A stretch of DNA of 24,812 nt from Campylobacteraceae bacterium (GTDB lineage: Bacteria > Campylobacterota > Campylobacteria > Campylobacterales > Sulfurospirillaceae): the NCBI GenBank assembly GCA_019162915.1, contig JAFLKZ010000103.1:1-24812 (forward strand). The letters are read 5' to 3'. Positions 7,381 through 14,541 of the stretch are shown in pieces (the stretch's first letter is position 1; every line of letters starts with the position of its first letter). The position numbers were made by a program, and so were the translations under genes. The notes under the pieces were generated by a model, which saw only the letters and a list, made by a program, of their open reading frames with translations, was not told the DNA's origin and searched no databases.

Positions 7381-8326
7381 GGTTTGAAAATTCCTTCATC
7401 CGATCCATACTACTCCCTGATGGTAATTCATAAAATTCTTTTTGTTTTAGCACTTCGTCTTTCTTCATCTTGCGATAAAGAGTTTGTATCGCCATATTGA
7501 TTGGAACGACTGAAATAATAATTAAAATTAAAAAAACTGTATAAAGTATTATAAAAAGTTTTCGTTTTATCTCTCCTTGTTTGGAGAATTTTCGTATGAG
7601 TTTGCCCCAAATTTGGAAACTTTTAGTGCCAATTTTCTCACTTTTAATCAATTTCACATCAACAGTAACGGCACAAAGTCCCTCACATAAAGAAATAAAC
7701 TTTTTTTCTTCATCTTTTTCTAAAGCTTGTTTAATCGCATAGCCAAACCTTGAAGCGTCTTTTATCTCTGCTTCGCTAATACCCGCTTTGGGAAAAATAC
7801 CCCATAGGGCATCTTTTTTACCACTCATCATCCACCTCGGCGTCGTGATGAAAGTCGCTAGAGAATTTCCTTGGTCAACCAAAACAATGTTGTCAATCAA
7901 CTTTGCACCGATGTGAGCGAGCAAACTTTTTACTTTTTCTTGCGCCATAATCCACATATTACGGCATCCGATAACTGTAATAACGGGTTTATTTTTGAGT
8001 TTTTCTTTGGCATACGCTGATTTTAAAAAAGCTGTTATAGGAATAGAGGGCGATAAAAACCATACTTGATAGGCTAAAATAACTAAATCGTATTCATGTG
8101 CATCTTCTTCAAAACTTTCGATTTCACAAGGGTCTAAATAGACGGATTCTGGGAAAGTATCCATAAATGTCATAAATTTCCACGGGAAAGGATACGGGTT
8201 TTTAGGCTTAATTTCTCTCAACACCACCTCAACGACAGGAGTGTTTTTCAAGGGTTGTGTGATGTTATCAACTACTTGTGTCAATTGCCCTGTTTGCGAA
8301 TAAAATACCACTAATACCTTTTTCAA
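7373..8326 (-). CDS. darA: DarA-like flavodoxin-fold protein (dialkylresorcinol aromatase)
   Basis: The N-terminus VLVVFYSQTGQL looks like the phosphate-binding loop of a flavodoxin fold. It is followed by a Pro-rich KPKNPYPFPW segment (about 43-51) and a long alpha/beta domain. A hydrophobic stretch of roughly 22 residues near positions 257-278 is a likely membrane helix, followed by a basic tail. This matches proteins annotated as dialkylresorcinol condensing enzyme DarA, which aromatise the ring made by DarB. There is no ATG near the start. A TTG at 8332 sits only two bases after AAAGGA, whereas the TTG at 8326 is eight bases away and gives the family-like start MKKVLVV, so I prefer 8326. 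A general NAD(P)H quinone reductase is the main alternative. Confidence 0.72.
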   Translation of the reverse strand: MKKVLVVFYSQTGQLTQVVDNITQPLKNTPVVEVVLREIKPKNPYPFPWKFMTFMDTFPESVYLDPCEIESFEEDAHEYDLVILAYQVWFLSPSIPITAFLKSAYAKEKLKNKPVITVIGCRNMWIMAQEKVKSLLAHIGAKLIDNIVLVDQGNSLATFITTPRWMMSGKKDALWGIFPKAGISEAEIKDASRFGYAIKQALEKDEEKKFISLCEGLCAVTVDVKLIKSEKIGTKSFQIWGKLIRKFSKQGEIKRKLFIILYTVFLILIIISVVPINMAIQTLYRKMKKDEVLKQKEFYELPSGSSMDRMKEFSNHE

Positions 8327-8338
8327 TGTCAAAATCCT

Positions 8339-9661
8339 TTAATTTCCAAATACTTCTTTTCCATGAATAAGCTTATCATTGATATCACATAAAGAAAAAA
8401 TAACCGTTGATTTAATCATCGCAATAATGGGTTTATTTTGACTTGACATCAAAACCCCTGCAAGATTTAATCTTGTATTATTTAGTTTTATCATACCAAA
8501 TATATCACTTGCAATGATAGATACACTTGCATTTTGCGCCGATACATTAACTTCTTTTTCACCTTTAAATGTACTATTGATGATTTCCACTTCAGAGTTA
8601 AAAATAAACAATTCCTCGATAATAGCATCTTTAATCACCACATTATGAGAATCTCGTATCGTGAGGCTTTTGATATGCCCAGAATACGTTGCATCTTGCA
8701 CATTTTTAATTTTGAGTTTATACGCTTCTGCTTGATTGTTATTTTCAACTTTAGGAGCAATCATTTGATTACTTAAATGTTCCATCAATAAATACGAAAA
8801 AGCTTCTTCATGCGTTAGCATAGGAACATGCCCAGAAAGTGGAATAATTTTAAAGGTCGAATAAGGCATCAGTTTATCTAAAACATACCCTGTTTGAATA
8901 GGAGCAATACCATCATTTTCACCCCAAATAATGGTTGTTCGCGTATCTATGGTTTGAGGAATTCCATTAAAATTAGCTTGCACTAGTGCTACTGCTGCAA
9001 TGGTTCCTGGAATACCTCCAAGTATAGTGCTTCGAAGCTCTTCTGAGGCAAGTACGACATCCATATCGAGTGTCATTTTATGATCAATTTTTTCTGCCAT
9101 TCTATCAATAAAATTATTGAGTTTTGGCGTTTGTAACCCTTGTATTAGCCCATTTTGTTCTTCAAAAAAACGATTGACTCCACTATGAGTTAAAAATTTA
9201 TTGTAAGCATATTTGTGTAGTATTCCAGCAGCATCCACCAACACTAAGCTCAATATATCTTTTTGATACATCTGTGCATATTTTAAGACAATAGCTCCCC
9301 CCATCGAGTGACCGACTAAATGAAAAGGTTTTTTAACATAGGTTTGGGTGATAGAGTGAATAAATTTTGCATAATTTTGTGGAGAATAAAGTTCATTTGC
9401 TTTGGACGATTTTCCAAATCCAGGTAAATCAAAAGTGATAACATAGTAATCTTGTTGTAAAATTTCAATGCTATTTGCCCAAATAGTAGAAGCCTCATCA
9501 CCCAGTCCATGCACCAATACAATCGCTGGATGTGAGGGGTCACCTGCTGTTTCCATATAAACAGAAGCATTAAAGATAGGCTCAGTAACAAATGTTCCTT
9601 TGGGGGTATTGGCTAAAAGAGAACTAGAAAATAGAAAAAAAATGACTATAAAAAGCTTCAT
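8339..9661 (-). CDS. Exported alpha/beta hydrolase with C-terminal beta-helix-like extension
   Basis: This is a 440-residue secreted or periplasmic hydrolase. A signal peptide (about residues 1-17, ending SLLA) precedes an alpha/beta hydrolase domain with oxyanion motif HGLGD (51-55), nucleophile S119 in GHSMGG, acid D250 in WGENDGIAP and base H278 in SGHVP. Residues from about 310 to 440 are different: repeated short hydrophobic-polar strands (IKNV, IKSLTI, NVVIKDAI, VEIINS, VSIIASDI) like a right-handed parallel beta-helix. Its place in the middle of the biosynthetic operon, six bases after the dehydratase-like gene, suggests it cleaves or transfers an ester of the exported product. A lipase or acyltransferase role is possible, and the substrate is unknown. 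Confidence 0.82.
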   Translation of the reverse strand: MKLFIVIFFLFSSSLLANTPKGTFVTEPIFNASVYMETAGDPSHPAIVLVHGLGDEASTIWANSIEILQQDYYVITFDLPGFGKSSKANELYSPQNYAKFIHSITQTYVKKPFHLVGHSMGGAIVLKYAQMYQKDILSLVLVDAAGILHKYAYNKFLTHSGVNRFFEEQNGLIQGLQTPKLNNFIDRMAEKIDHKMTLDMDVVLASEELRSTILGGIPGTIAAVALVQANFNGIPQTIDTRTTIIWGENDGIAPIQTGYVLDKLMPYSTFKIIPLSGHVPMLTHEEAFSYLLMEHLSNQMIAPKVENNNQAEAYKLKIKNVQDATYSGHIKSLTIRDSHNVVIKDAIIEELFIFNSEVEIINSTFKGEKEVNVSAQNASVSIIASDIFGMIKLNNTRLNLAGVLMSSQNKPIIAMIKSTVIFSLCDINDKLIHGKEVFGN

Positions 9662-9667
9662 AACAAC

Positions 9668-10024
9668 CTATCCTTCTAGTACAATCATCAAAATTCCACT
9701 TGCAACTTTTAGACTTAAATCCTCTGTTTCAAATACTTCAAAACTAAATTCACAACTATTTCCCAAAGATAAGCGTTTTTCAACCACTACAATCAAATCA
9801 AGCTTTTGTGTAGATTGAAGCAAACAAGCATCTTTCACTAAAACCAAAAAACCCATCATGGGAACGTCTGATTTTGATAATGCAGAAGTAGCTTGTGCAG
9901 AGGCTTCTATCAGCATTGGAAGTGTTGGGTACTTAGGAAAGGTACATACTACTTTTGCACAATTCTCCTCATGCGCTAAAACTTTGGTGACAAATTTAAT
10001 CGGAAGAAGATGGGGTAAATTCAT
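9668..10024 (-). CDS. Hotdog-fold 3-hydroxyacyl-ACP dehydratase-like protein (ApeP/FabZ-like)
   Basis: This is a 118-residue single hotdog domain. The start LPHLLPIKFV and the helix motif LIEASAQAT (38-46, with E40) match the FabZ/ApeP group, which dehydrate ACP-bound 3-hydroxyacyl chains in aryl polyene and flexirubin pathways. The usual catalytic histidine before the GxPxMPG turn is not apparent: the segment reads CTFPKYPTLPM. It may therefore use another residue, act as half of a heterodimer as reported for ApeI/ApeP, or be inactive. No second hotdog protein is in the window, so a partner would have to come from elsewhere, such as FabZ. Start and stop overlap or abut their neighbours. Confidence 0.75.
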   Translation of the reverse strand: MNLPHLLPIKFVTKVLAHEENCAKVVCTFPKYPTLPMLIEASAQATSALSKSDVPMMGFLVLVKDACLLQSTQKLDLIVVVEKRLSLGNSCEFSFEVFETEDLSLKVASGILMIVLEG

Positions 10025-10665
10025 AAGATAACTTCAACGATAGGAGTCTGCATCTCCTGCGCTTGTTGGGCTACATATAACATCTCGCTGATGGAATTAG
10101 GAATGCCTTTAACCTCACTTTTTTGAATACAAAACGTTGCTTCTTCTTTTGTTACTCTCACGACTAAGGCAACGCCACTTTCAAGATAGTTAATACAATG
10201 GTTAACTTGCTCAATATCTGGTATATCTAGTGTTTCGAAACAAAGCAGCAAAAGGATATCGCCATCCATTGCTTTAAGTGCTCCTGCTTTAAGGACATTA
10301 AGCGAAGTTTTATCACCACTGGAGATAGTTAAAATCTCATGGTGGTTGTGATATAAAATGGAGAGATACGAAACGGCAGTATTGCAAACTGAATTTTGAA
10401 AATCTGTGGGGCTTAAAGGCTGTTCATCTTTAATTGCATTTAAAATATTGGCGGTTACTTCCAATTCTCCAAAAGAACTACCACAAACAATACGCCCCTC
10501 TTCAAAATGCTCAACCATTGCCAATAACTCTACGGCTATTTTCGAAGCTTTAGTAAGCCTTCGTCGTACCATCATTTGAGGCACTAACTCTTTGATGCGA
10601 AGAGAATCGATACTTTTTTCACCTAGTAAATACGCACTACTTAAAATCTCTAAATTAACTTTCAT
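10021..10665 (-). CDS. Chain-length-factor-like ketosynthase fragment (PF13723-type)
   Basis: This 214-residue protein follows the pattern of the small ketosynthase N-terminal family found beside KS genes in aryl polyene clusters. It has VRRRLTKASKIA (33-44), CGSSFGELEVT (61-71), LSPTDFQNSVCNTA (84-97) and then a nucleophile-elbow region ISSGDKTSL. The cysteine position there holds Ser/Gly, so no condensation is expected. It overlaps KS2 by four bases (ATGA) on one side and the hotdog gene by four on the other. The likely role is to form a heterodimer with KS2 and set chain length, as ApeC does with ApeO. SVCNTA replaces the more usual SVHNA of this family. Confidence 0.78.
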   Translation of the reverse strand: MKVNLEILSSAYLLGEKSIDSLRIKELVPQMMVRRRLTKASKIAVELLAMVEHFEEGRIVCGSSFGELEVTANILNAIKDEQPLSPTDFQNSVCNTAVSYLSILYHNHHEILTISSGDKTSLNVLKAGALKAMDGDILLLLCFETLDIPDIEQVNHCINYLESGVALVVRVTKEEATFCIQKSEVKGIPNSISEMLYVAQQAQEMQTPIVEVIL

Positions 10666-11771
10666 TGGGGTAGTCCAAAAAGAAGTGACGTATTATTTCC
10701 ACCAAATGCCAATGAATTGCTCAAGGTATAACGAACTTTTTGATGTTTGGCTTCATAGATGTAGTTTAGTGCATTATTCTCAGGCTCTTCTAAATGGGTA
10801 TTAGGAGGAATTATCTGCTTTTGAAGGCTAAGGATACAAATAATCGCTTCAAGTCCACCCGCAACCCCTAAGGTATGTCCCGTGATGGATTTAGTAGAAC
10901 CCACATAAGGCTTGTCTGCAAAAAGTTCATAAATAGCGTTGGCTTCACTACTATCATTTGCCATTGTTCCTGTCCCGTGTGCATTAATATAATCTACTTC
11001 TTTAGTTTCTATTTTTCCACAATCAAGCGCTTTTTGCATCGCTACTTTTGCACCTTTTCCATCAGGACTTGGATGTGCCATGTGGTGAGCATCGGAGCTA
11101 TACCCCACACCCAATACCTCTATGCCACCTTTTTCATAAACATTTTGTAACAATAAAACCGCAATGCCCTCAGAAACATTCATACCATCTCTATTTTTAT
11201 CAAAAGGTTTACAAGGCAGGGAAGAGAGAACACCAAGAGAGTCAAAGCCTCTAATGGTCGTTTGCGATAACGTATCAAAACCAACAACAAGGACATTGTC
11301 ATAAATACCTTTACTAATCATTTCATATCCATACCCAATGGCATTAGCACTGGAAGTACATGCTGTTGAAAAAGAGATATTATCCTTAAATGAAAACTGT
11401 TGATCTAGTATCTGCGCTATGGCATTAATATGGTGCAATGCAGGATTAATATTTTTGTAGTGATGGTCTTTTAAAAAAATCTCTTCCGTTTTTTGCATTC
11501 CGCCTACAGAAGAGCCAACAACCAACAGTGTTTTTTCGAAATTTTCTAAGTTACTATGGTCTAAAACTTTTTTACATGTAAGATATAAAATATCCTCTAT
11601 CAAAAAATCTTTATCAATTTTTCCAATAGCAATATTTTTACCTTTAATATAGTGATTATAAACTTTTATGCCACTTTTTTGTGCACAAATATTTTCAAAA
11701 AGCTCTTCACTACTCTCTCCTCCTGGACAAAGTGAGTCAAAAGTATTTACAAAAACTCTAGTTTGTAGCAT
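10662..11771 (-). CDS. Beta-ketoacyl-ACP synthase, FabF/KAS II-like (KS2)
   Basis: This 369-residue elongating ketosynthase has an intact active site: C138 in STACTSSAN, H265 in INAHGTGT, K294 in STKSITGHT and H299. Unlike KS1 it keeps the canonical DAHHMAHPSPDGKGA segment (about 228-242), so it looks like the more conventional chain-extending enzyme of the locus. Its start overlaps the upstream ACP2 gene by 14 bases and its stop overlaps the chain-length-factor-like gene by four, forming an ACP-KS-CLF block. It is probably responsible for building a polyene or saturated acyl chain on ACP2 for DarB or for transfer by the BtrH-like enzyme. Ketoreduction must be supplied by an enzyme outside the window. 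Confidence 0.9.
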   Translation of the reverse strand: MLQTRVFVNTFDSLCPGGESSEELFENICAQKSGIKVYNHYIKGKNIAIGKIDKDFLIEDILYLTCKKVLDHSNLENFEKTLLVVGSSVGGMQKTEEIFLKDHHYKNINPALHHINAIAQILDQQFSFKDNISFSTACTSSANAIGYGYEMISKGIYDNVLVVGFDTLSQTTIRGFDSLGVLSSLPCKPFDKNRDGMNVSEGIAVLLLQNVYEKGGIEVLGVGYSSDAHHMAHPSPDGKGAKVAMQKALDCGKIETKEVDYINAHGTGTMANDSSEANAIYELFADKPYVGSTKSITGHTLGVAGGLEAIICILSLQKQIIPPNTHLEEPENNALNYIYEAKHQKVRYTLSNSLAFGGNNTSLLFGLPQ

Positions 11772-12009
11772 TTATGAAGTCTAATAAACTCTGTACATTA
11801 GAAAATATTTTTTCATATTCTTTAGAATCTGTAATTTTGACACCAAACTCTTTATCTATAGTAAGAACCAATTCAATAGAATCAACAGAATCTAATCCTA
11901 ATCCATCGTCTCCAAATAGTGGCATATGGTCATCTATGTCACTAGGCGTCATGTCTTCTAACTTCAAATTTTTAATCAAAACCTCTTTTAATTGTTCAAT
12001 GCTAATCAT
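11758..12009 (-). CDS. Acyl carrier protein 2 of the locus
   Basis: This acidic helical carrier protein of about 83 residues has a phosphopantetheine serine in GLGLDSVDSIEL (S41 counting from the ATG). The ATG at 12009 is preferred. A GTG one codon upstream would also fit the AAGG Shine-Dalgarno. It is the first gene of the minus-strand biosynthetic operon and overlaps KS2 by 14 bases. Its sequence around the serine is closer to standard FAS/aryl-polyene ACPs than ACP1 is. It probably carries the chain built by KS2 and its partner. Confidence 0.88.
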   Translation of the reverse strand: MISIEQLKEVLIKNLKLEDMTPSDIDDHMPLFGDDGLGLDSVDSIELVLTIDKEFGVKITDSKEYEKIFSNVQSLLDFINATN

Positions 12010-12090
12010 CACTCTGCACCTTTTTTAATATTTTTTTTAGTTTACTTGAAAATATCTTCTAATTTGATAAAGTGTGATTTGGATGCACTA

Positions 12091-12107
12091 TGATTAAATT
12101 TTAATCA
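12091..12107. promoter_or_regulatory. Palindrome between divergent ACP2 operon and amtB, possible operator
   Basis: Perfect 8-base arms TGATTAAA/TTTAATCA with a one-base centre lie 82 bases before ACP2 and 70 bases before amtB. The site is in a position to bind a dimeric regulator acting on either operon. AT-richness makes chance palindromes common. No sigma-54 (GG-N10-GC) promoter was seen for amtB in this 164-base gap. Confidence 0.3.
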
Positions 12108-12176
12108 CTTACATGCATATATTAAACCATGCCAAGTGATACAATTTCATCAGTTTAAAAATATTAGGAGGAATTC

Positions 12177-13469
12177 ATGAGAAACAAACTACTCTCACTC
12201 GCAACTTTGTTGCCAGTATCGATATGGGCTGCGGAGGAAACTGTTGCGGAAGCTACGGCAGAAGTTGTCGAAAAAGTTTTAACACTTGATGTTGGAAATA
12301 CCGCTTGGGTTTTAACGGCTACTGCGCTAGTCATGTTAATGACACCTGCTGGTTTGGCACTATTTTATGGTGGTATGTCTCGTTCAAAAAACATGCTTAA
12401 CACCATTGCTATGAGTGTGATAGGTTATATCATTGCAAGCGTTGTCTGGGTTGTTTGTGGTTATACACTTGCATTTGGTACAGATATCGGTGGTCTTATA
12501 GGATTTGATAGCTTCTTTTTAGATGGCATTAAAGTGACTGACCTTTGGGCAACAGGAAGTATTCCTACGTTACTCTTTGTCGCATTTCAAATGACCTTTG
12601 CAGGTATCACGGTTGCGCTTATTAGTGGTGCACTTATCGAGAGACTTAAGTTTTCTACATGGATGATTTTTGTAACTATGTGGGTTATCGCTGTTTACGC
12701 TCCTATCGCTCACTGGGTTTGGGGTGGAGGATTTCTCTCAAAGCTAGGCGTTCTTGACTTTGCAGGTGGTACAGTTGTACATATCAACGCGGGTATTGCA
12801 GGTCTTGTTGTCGCTTTAATGTTAGGCAAAAGATCTGATTTTGGCAAAACAGCGATGTTCCCCTCTTCAGTAACACTGACCGTTCTTAATGCAGGAAGCG
12901 AACTTGCAGCGGATGGTATTGCCGCGAGTGCATTCTTAGTCACTAACACAGCAGCAGCAGCAGCAGCACTTGCTTGGATGATTATAGAGTATGTTACTTA
13001 CAAAAAATTCACACTTTTAGGTATCGCTTCTGGTATCGTAGCTGGTCTTGTAGCTATCACTCCAGCAGCTGGTTTTGTTGATACTAGCGCCTCTTTAATT
13101 ATCGGTTTAGTTGCAGGTTTAGTTGCATTCTATGGTGTCAATGGTCTTAAAAAAGCACTTAAATACGATGATTCACTTGATGCTTTTGGTATCCATGGTG
13201 TTGCTGGTATCTGGGGCGCATTGGCTACTGGTATTTTCGCGAACCCTGAGATTAATGAGCTTGGCAAAGGACTTCTCTATGGAAATCCTGAACAACTTTT
13301 CATTCAAGTAGAAGGCATTGTGGTCACTATCGTTTATACCGCTATTGCAACAGCCATCATTTTCAAAGTAGCATCAATCCTTACAGGTGGAGCAAGAGTT
13401 GAAAGTGAAGCAGAGTCTGCTGGTTTAGATGAAGTCGAACATGGTGAAAAAGCATTTAACTTAAGATAA
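12177..13469 (+). CDS. amtB: Ammonium transporter AmtB
   Basis: This 430-residue inner-membrane ammonium channel has a cleavable N-terminal signal (ending near IWA at residue 18), as in several AmtB proteins, and about eleven hydrophobic helices. The conserved pore histidines are visible in APIAHWVWGGGFL and DAFGIHGVAGIWGAL, and the family signature after the second helix reads GLALFYGGMSRSKN. It starts after a strong AGGAGG Shine-Dalgarno and is followed 19 bases later by a PII gene, the standard amtB-glnK pair in which GlnK blocks the channel under nitrogen excess. Six GCA repeats near 12951 encode an alanine run inside a helix. It is divergent from, and functionally unrelated to, the polyketide operon. 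Confidence 0.96.
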   Translation: MRNKLLSLATLLPVSIWAAEETVAEATAEVVEKVLTLDVGNTAWVLTATALVMLMTPAGLALFYGGMSRSKNMLNTIAMSVIGYIIASVVWVVCGYTLAFGTDIGGLIGFDSFFLDGIKVTDLWATGSIPTLLFVAFQMTFAGITVALISGALIERLKFSTWMIFVTMWVIAVYAPIAHWVWGGGFLSKLGVLDFAGGTVVHINAGIAGLVVALMLGKRSDFGKTAMFPSSVTLTVLNAGSELAADGIAASAFLVTNTAAAAAALAWMIIEYVTYKKFTLLGIASGIVAGLVAITPAAGFVDTSASLIIGLVAGLVAFYGVNGLKKALKYDDSLDAFGIHGVAGIWGALATGIFANPEINELGKGLLYGNPEQLFIQVEGIVVTIVYTAIATAIIFKVASILTGGARVESEAESAGLDEVEHGEKAFNLR

Positions 13470-13488
13470 CAATTTCAAAGGAAATAAC

Positions 13489-13827
13489 ATGAAAAAAATA
13501 GAATCAATTATCAAACCATTTAAACTTGAAGATGTTAAAGATGCACTTGCTGAGCTTGATATCACAGGTATGACGGTCAGTGAAGTCAAAGGATATGGAA
13601 GACAACAAGGTCACTCAGAGCTTTATAGAGGCGCTGAATATGTGGTAGATTTTTTACCAAAAATAAAAATAGAAGTAGTTGTTACCGATGAATTAGTTGA
13701 CAAAGTTATCGAGACAATTGTTAAGAGTGCGAGAACGGGTAAGATTGGTGATGGAAAGATTTTTGTCACTAATGTGGAGAAAAGTGTTCGCATCAGAACA
13801 GGTGAGACAGATAACGAAGCTATTTAA
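13489..13827 (+). CDS. glnK: Nitrogen regulatory protein P-II (GlnK/GlnB)
   Basis: This 112-residue PII signal protein senses 2-oxoglutarate and ATP/ADP and docks onto AmtB. It begins MKKIESIIKPFKLEDV and carries the T-loop GYGRQQGHSELYRGAEY with Y51, the residue uridylylated in proteobacteria, then the B-loop TGKIGDGKIF and the C-loop end. Its length is exactly that of the family. Linkage to amtB favours GlnK over GlnB. It starts 19 bases after amtB behind AAAGGA and ends at a terminator. Confidence 0.95.
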   Translation: MKKIESIIKPFKLEDVKDALAELDITGMTVSEVKGYGRQQGHSELYRGAEYVVDFLPKIKIEVVVTDELVDKVIETIVKSARTGKIGDGKIFVTNVEKSVRIRTGETDNEAI

Positions 13828-13835
13828 CACTGTGC

Positions 13836-13870
13836 AAAGGGTAGATTATATCTGCCCTTTCTCTTTTTTT
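13836..13870 (+). terminator. Rho-independent terminator of amtB-glnK
   Basis: A ten-base stem (AAAGGGTAGA / TCTGCCCTTT, one G-U pair) with a five-base loop is followed by a run of seven T. It begins nine bases after the glnK stop and overlaps the 3' end of the convergent gene at 13846. Confidence 0.85.
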
Positions 13871-14541
13871 AAACGATAGGTCATCACGAGATTAAAACAA
13901 AGCTCGCTTAACATCATCAAATCCCACATCGACAAAATATCTAAAAATGGCATTCCCTCTTCAAGACTTTCAAAGTTGATTTTACATGTAAAGACATAGG
14001 CATCATTGGGTGCTGTTATCTCAGGGAGATTAATGGCGTATTGAAATGAAAAAGTAATATCGCTGTTACGTTTCATTCTTCGTATACGTTTGAGCGTCCC
14101 ATCAAAATCCTTATCATTAAGGCAAATCTCAGAGTGGATATTGTGTGAGAGAACATTGCGCACAAAAGAGACGATATCGAAAAAATTCTCATACTGCTCA
14201 CCAAAGAGTCCTTGCATAAACACTTTAAAAGAACTATCAAACCGCAAACTCTCCACCATCGCCATACAAATCCCTCGAAAAGCATTAAACTCTACAAAGT
14301 ATTCAAACAAAGAAATATCATCTTTTTTAGTTTGACGGGCATTAACTAAAAGCTCATGGATAATCTCCGCATTGAAGTAATAAGCACGCTCATTTTCATA
14401 TTTCTTGACCACAAACATACTTCTATCGGTAAAATCTTCTGTCTTTGAGAGCTTTCCAAAAAACTCACCCATGTGCAAAAAGTAAAAGTTCTGCTCAATC
14501 AGTAAGAGAGCATCATCGAGTAGAACTTCATTAGAAGTCAT
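13846..14541 (-). CDS. Hypothetical 231-residue protein with HEPN-like RNxxxH motif
   Basis: I do not recognise a named family. The protein is soluble and mostly helical in its first 150 residues. It contains FVRNVLSHNI near residues 127-135, giving R128-N-V-L-S-H133, which fits the R(N/D/H)x3H pattern of HEPN domains, and an upstream helix rich in FRGICMAMVESLRF. A beta-rich C-terminal part (about 140-205) ends in a helix. Its ATG overlaps the stop of the molybdopterin oxidoreductase by four bases, so it is translated with that gene. A dedicated chaperone was considered, but I see no TorD-type features. Without a toxin/antitoxin partner an RNase role is doubtful, and HEPN folds also serve non-enzymatic roles. 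Confidence 0.7.
   Translation of the reverse strand: MTSNEVLLDDALLLIEQNFYFLHMGEFFGKLSKTEDFTDRSMFVVKKYENERAYYFNAEIIHELLVNARQTKKDDISLFEYFVEFNAFRGICMAMVESLRFDSSFKVFMQGLFGEQYENFFDIVSFVRNVLSHNIHSEICLNDKDFDGTLKRIRRMKRNSDITFSFQYAINLPEITAPNDAYVFTCKINFESLEEGMPFLDILSMWDLMMLSELCFNLVMTYRLKKEKGQI
13981..13992. repeat. Palindrome TTTACATGTAAA, perfect copy 3
   Basis: Perfect copy in the 231-residue gene, read in a different frame (F-T-C-K), which shows that the DNA word rather than a peptide motif recurs. Confidence 0.85.

Noticed and set aside
154..12012. A classical aryl polyene cluster
   Set aside because: KS, CLF, ACP and hotdog genes fit, but no aromatic AMP ligase, ketoreductase, glycosyl/acyltransferase membrane proteins or LolA-like genes are present, while DarA and DarB are.
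12013..12176. Sigma-54 promoter for amtB
   Set aside because: No GG-N10-GC element was found on the plus strand in the gap.
12951..12968. GCA triplet repeat in amtB as a phase-variation tract
   Set aside because: It is a six-unit triplet run coding for alanines in a membrane helix. Changes would keep the frame, so it cannot switch the gene off.
13846..14541. TorD-type chaperone for the molybdoenzyme
   Set aside because: The position suits a chaperone, but the sequence lacks the TorD helical signature I would expect. The HEPN-like motif is a better, still weak, lead.
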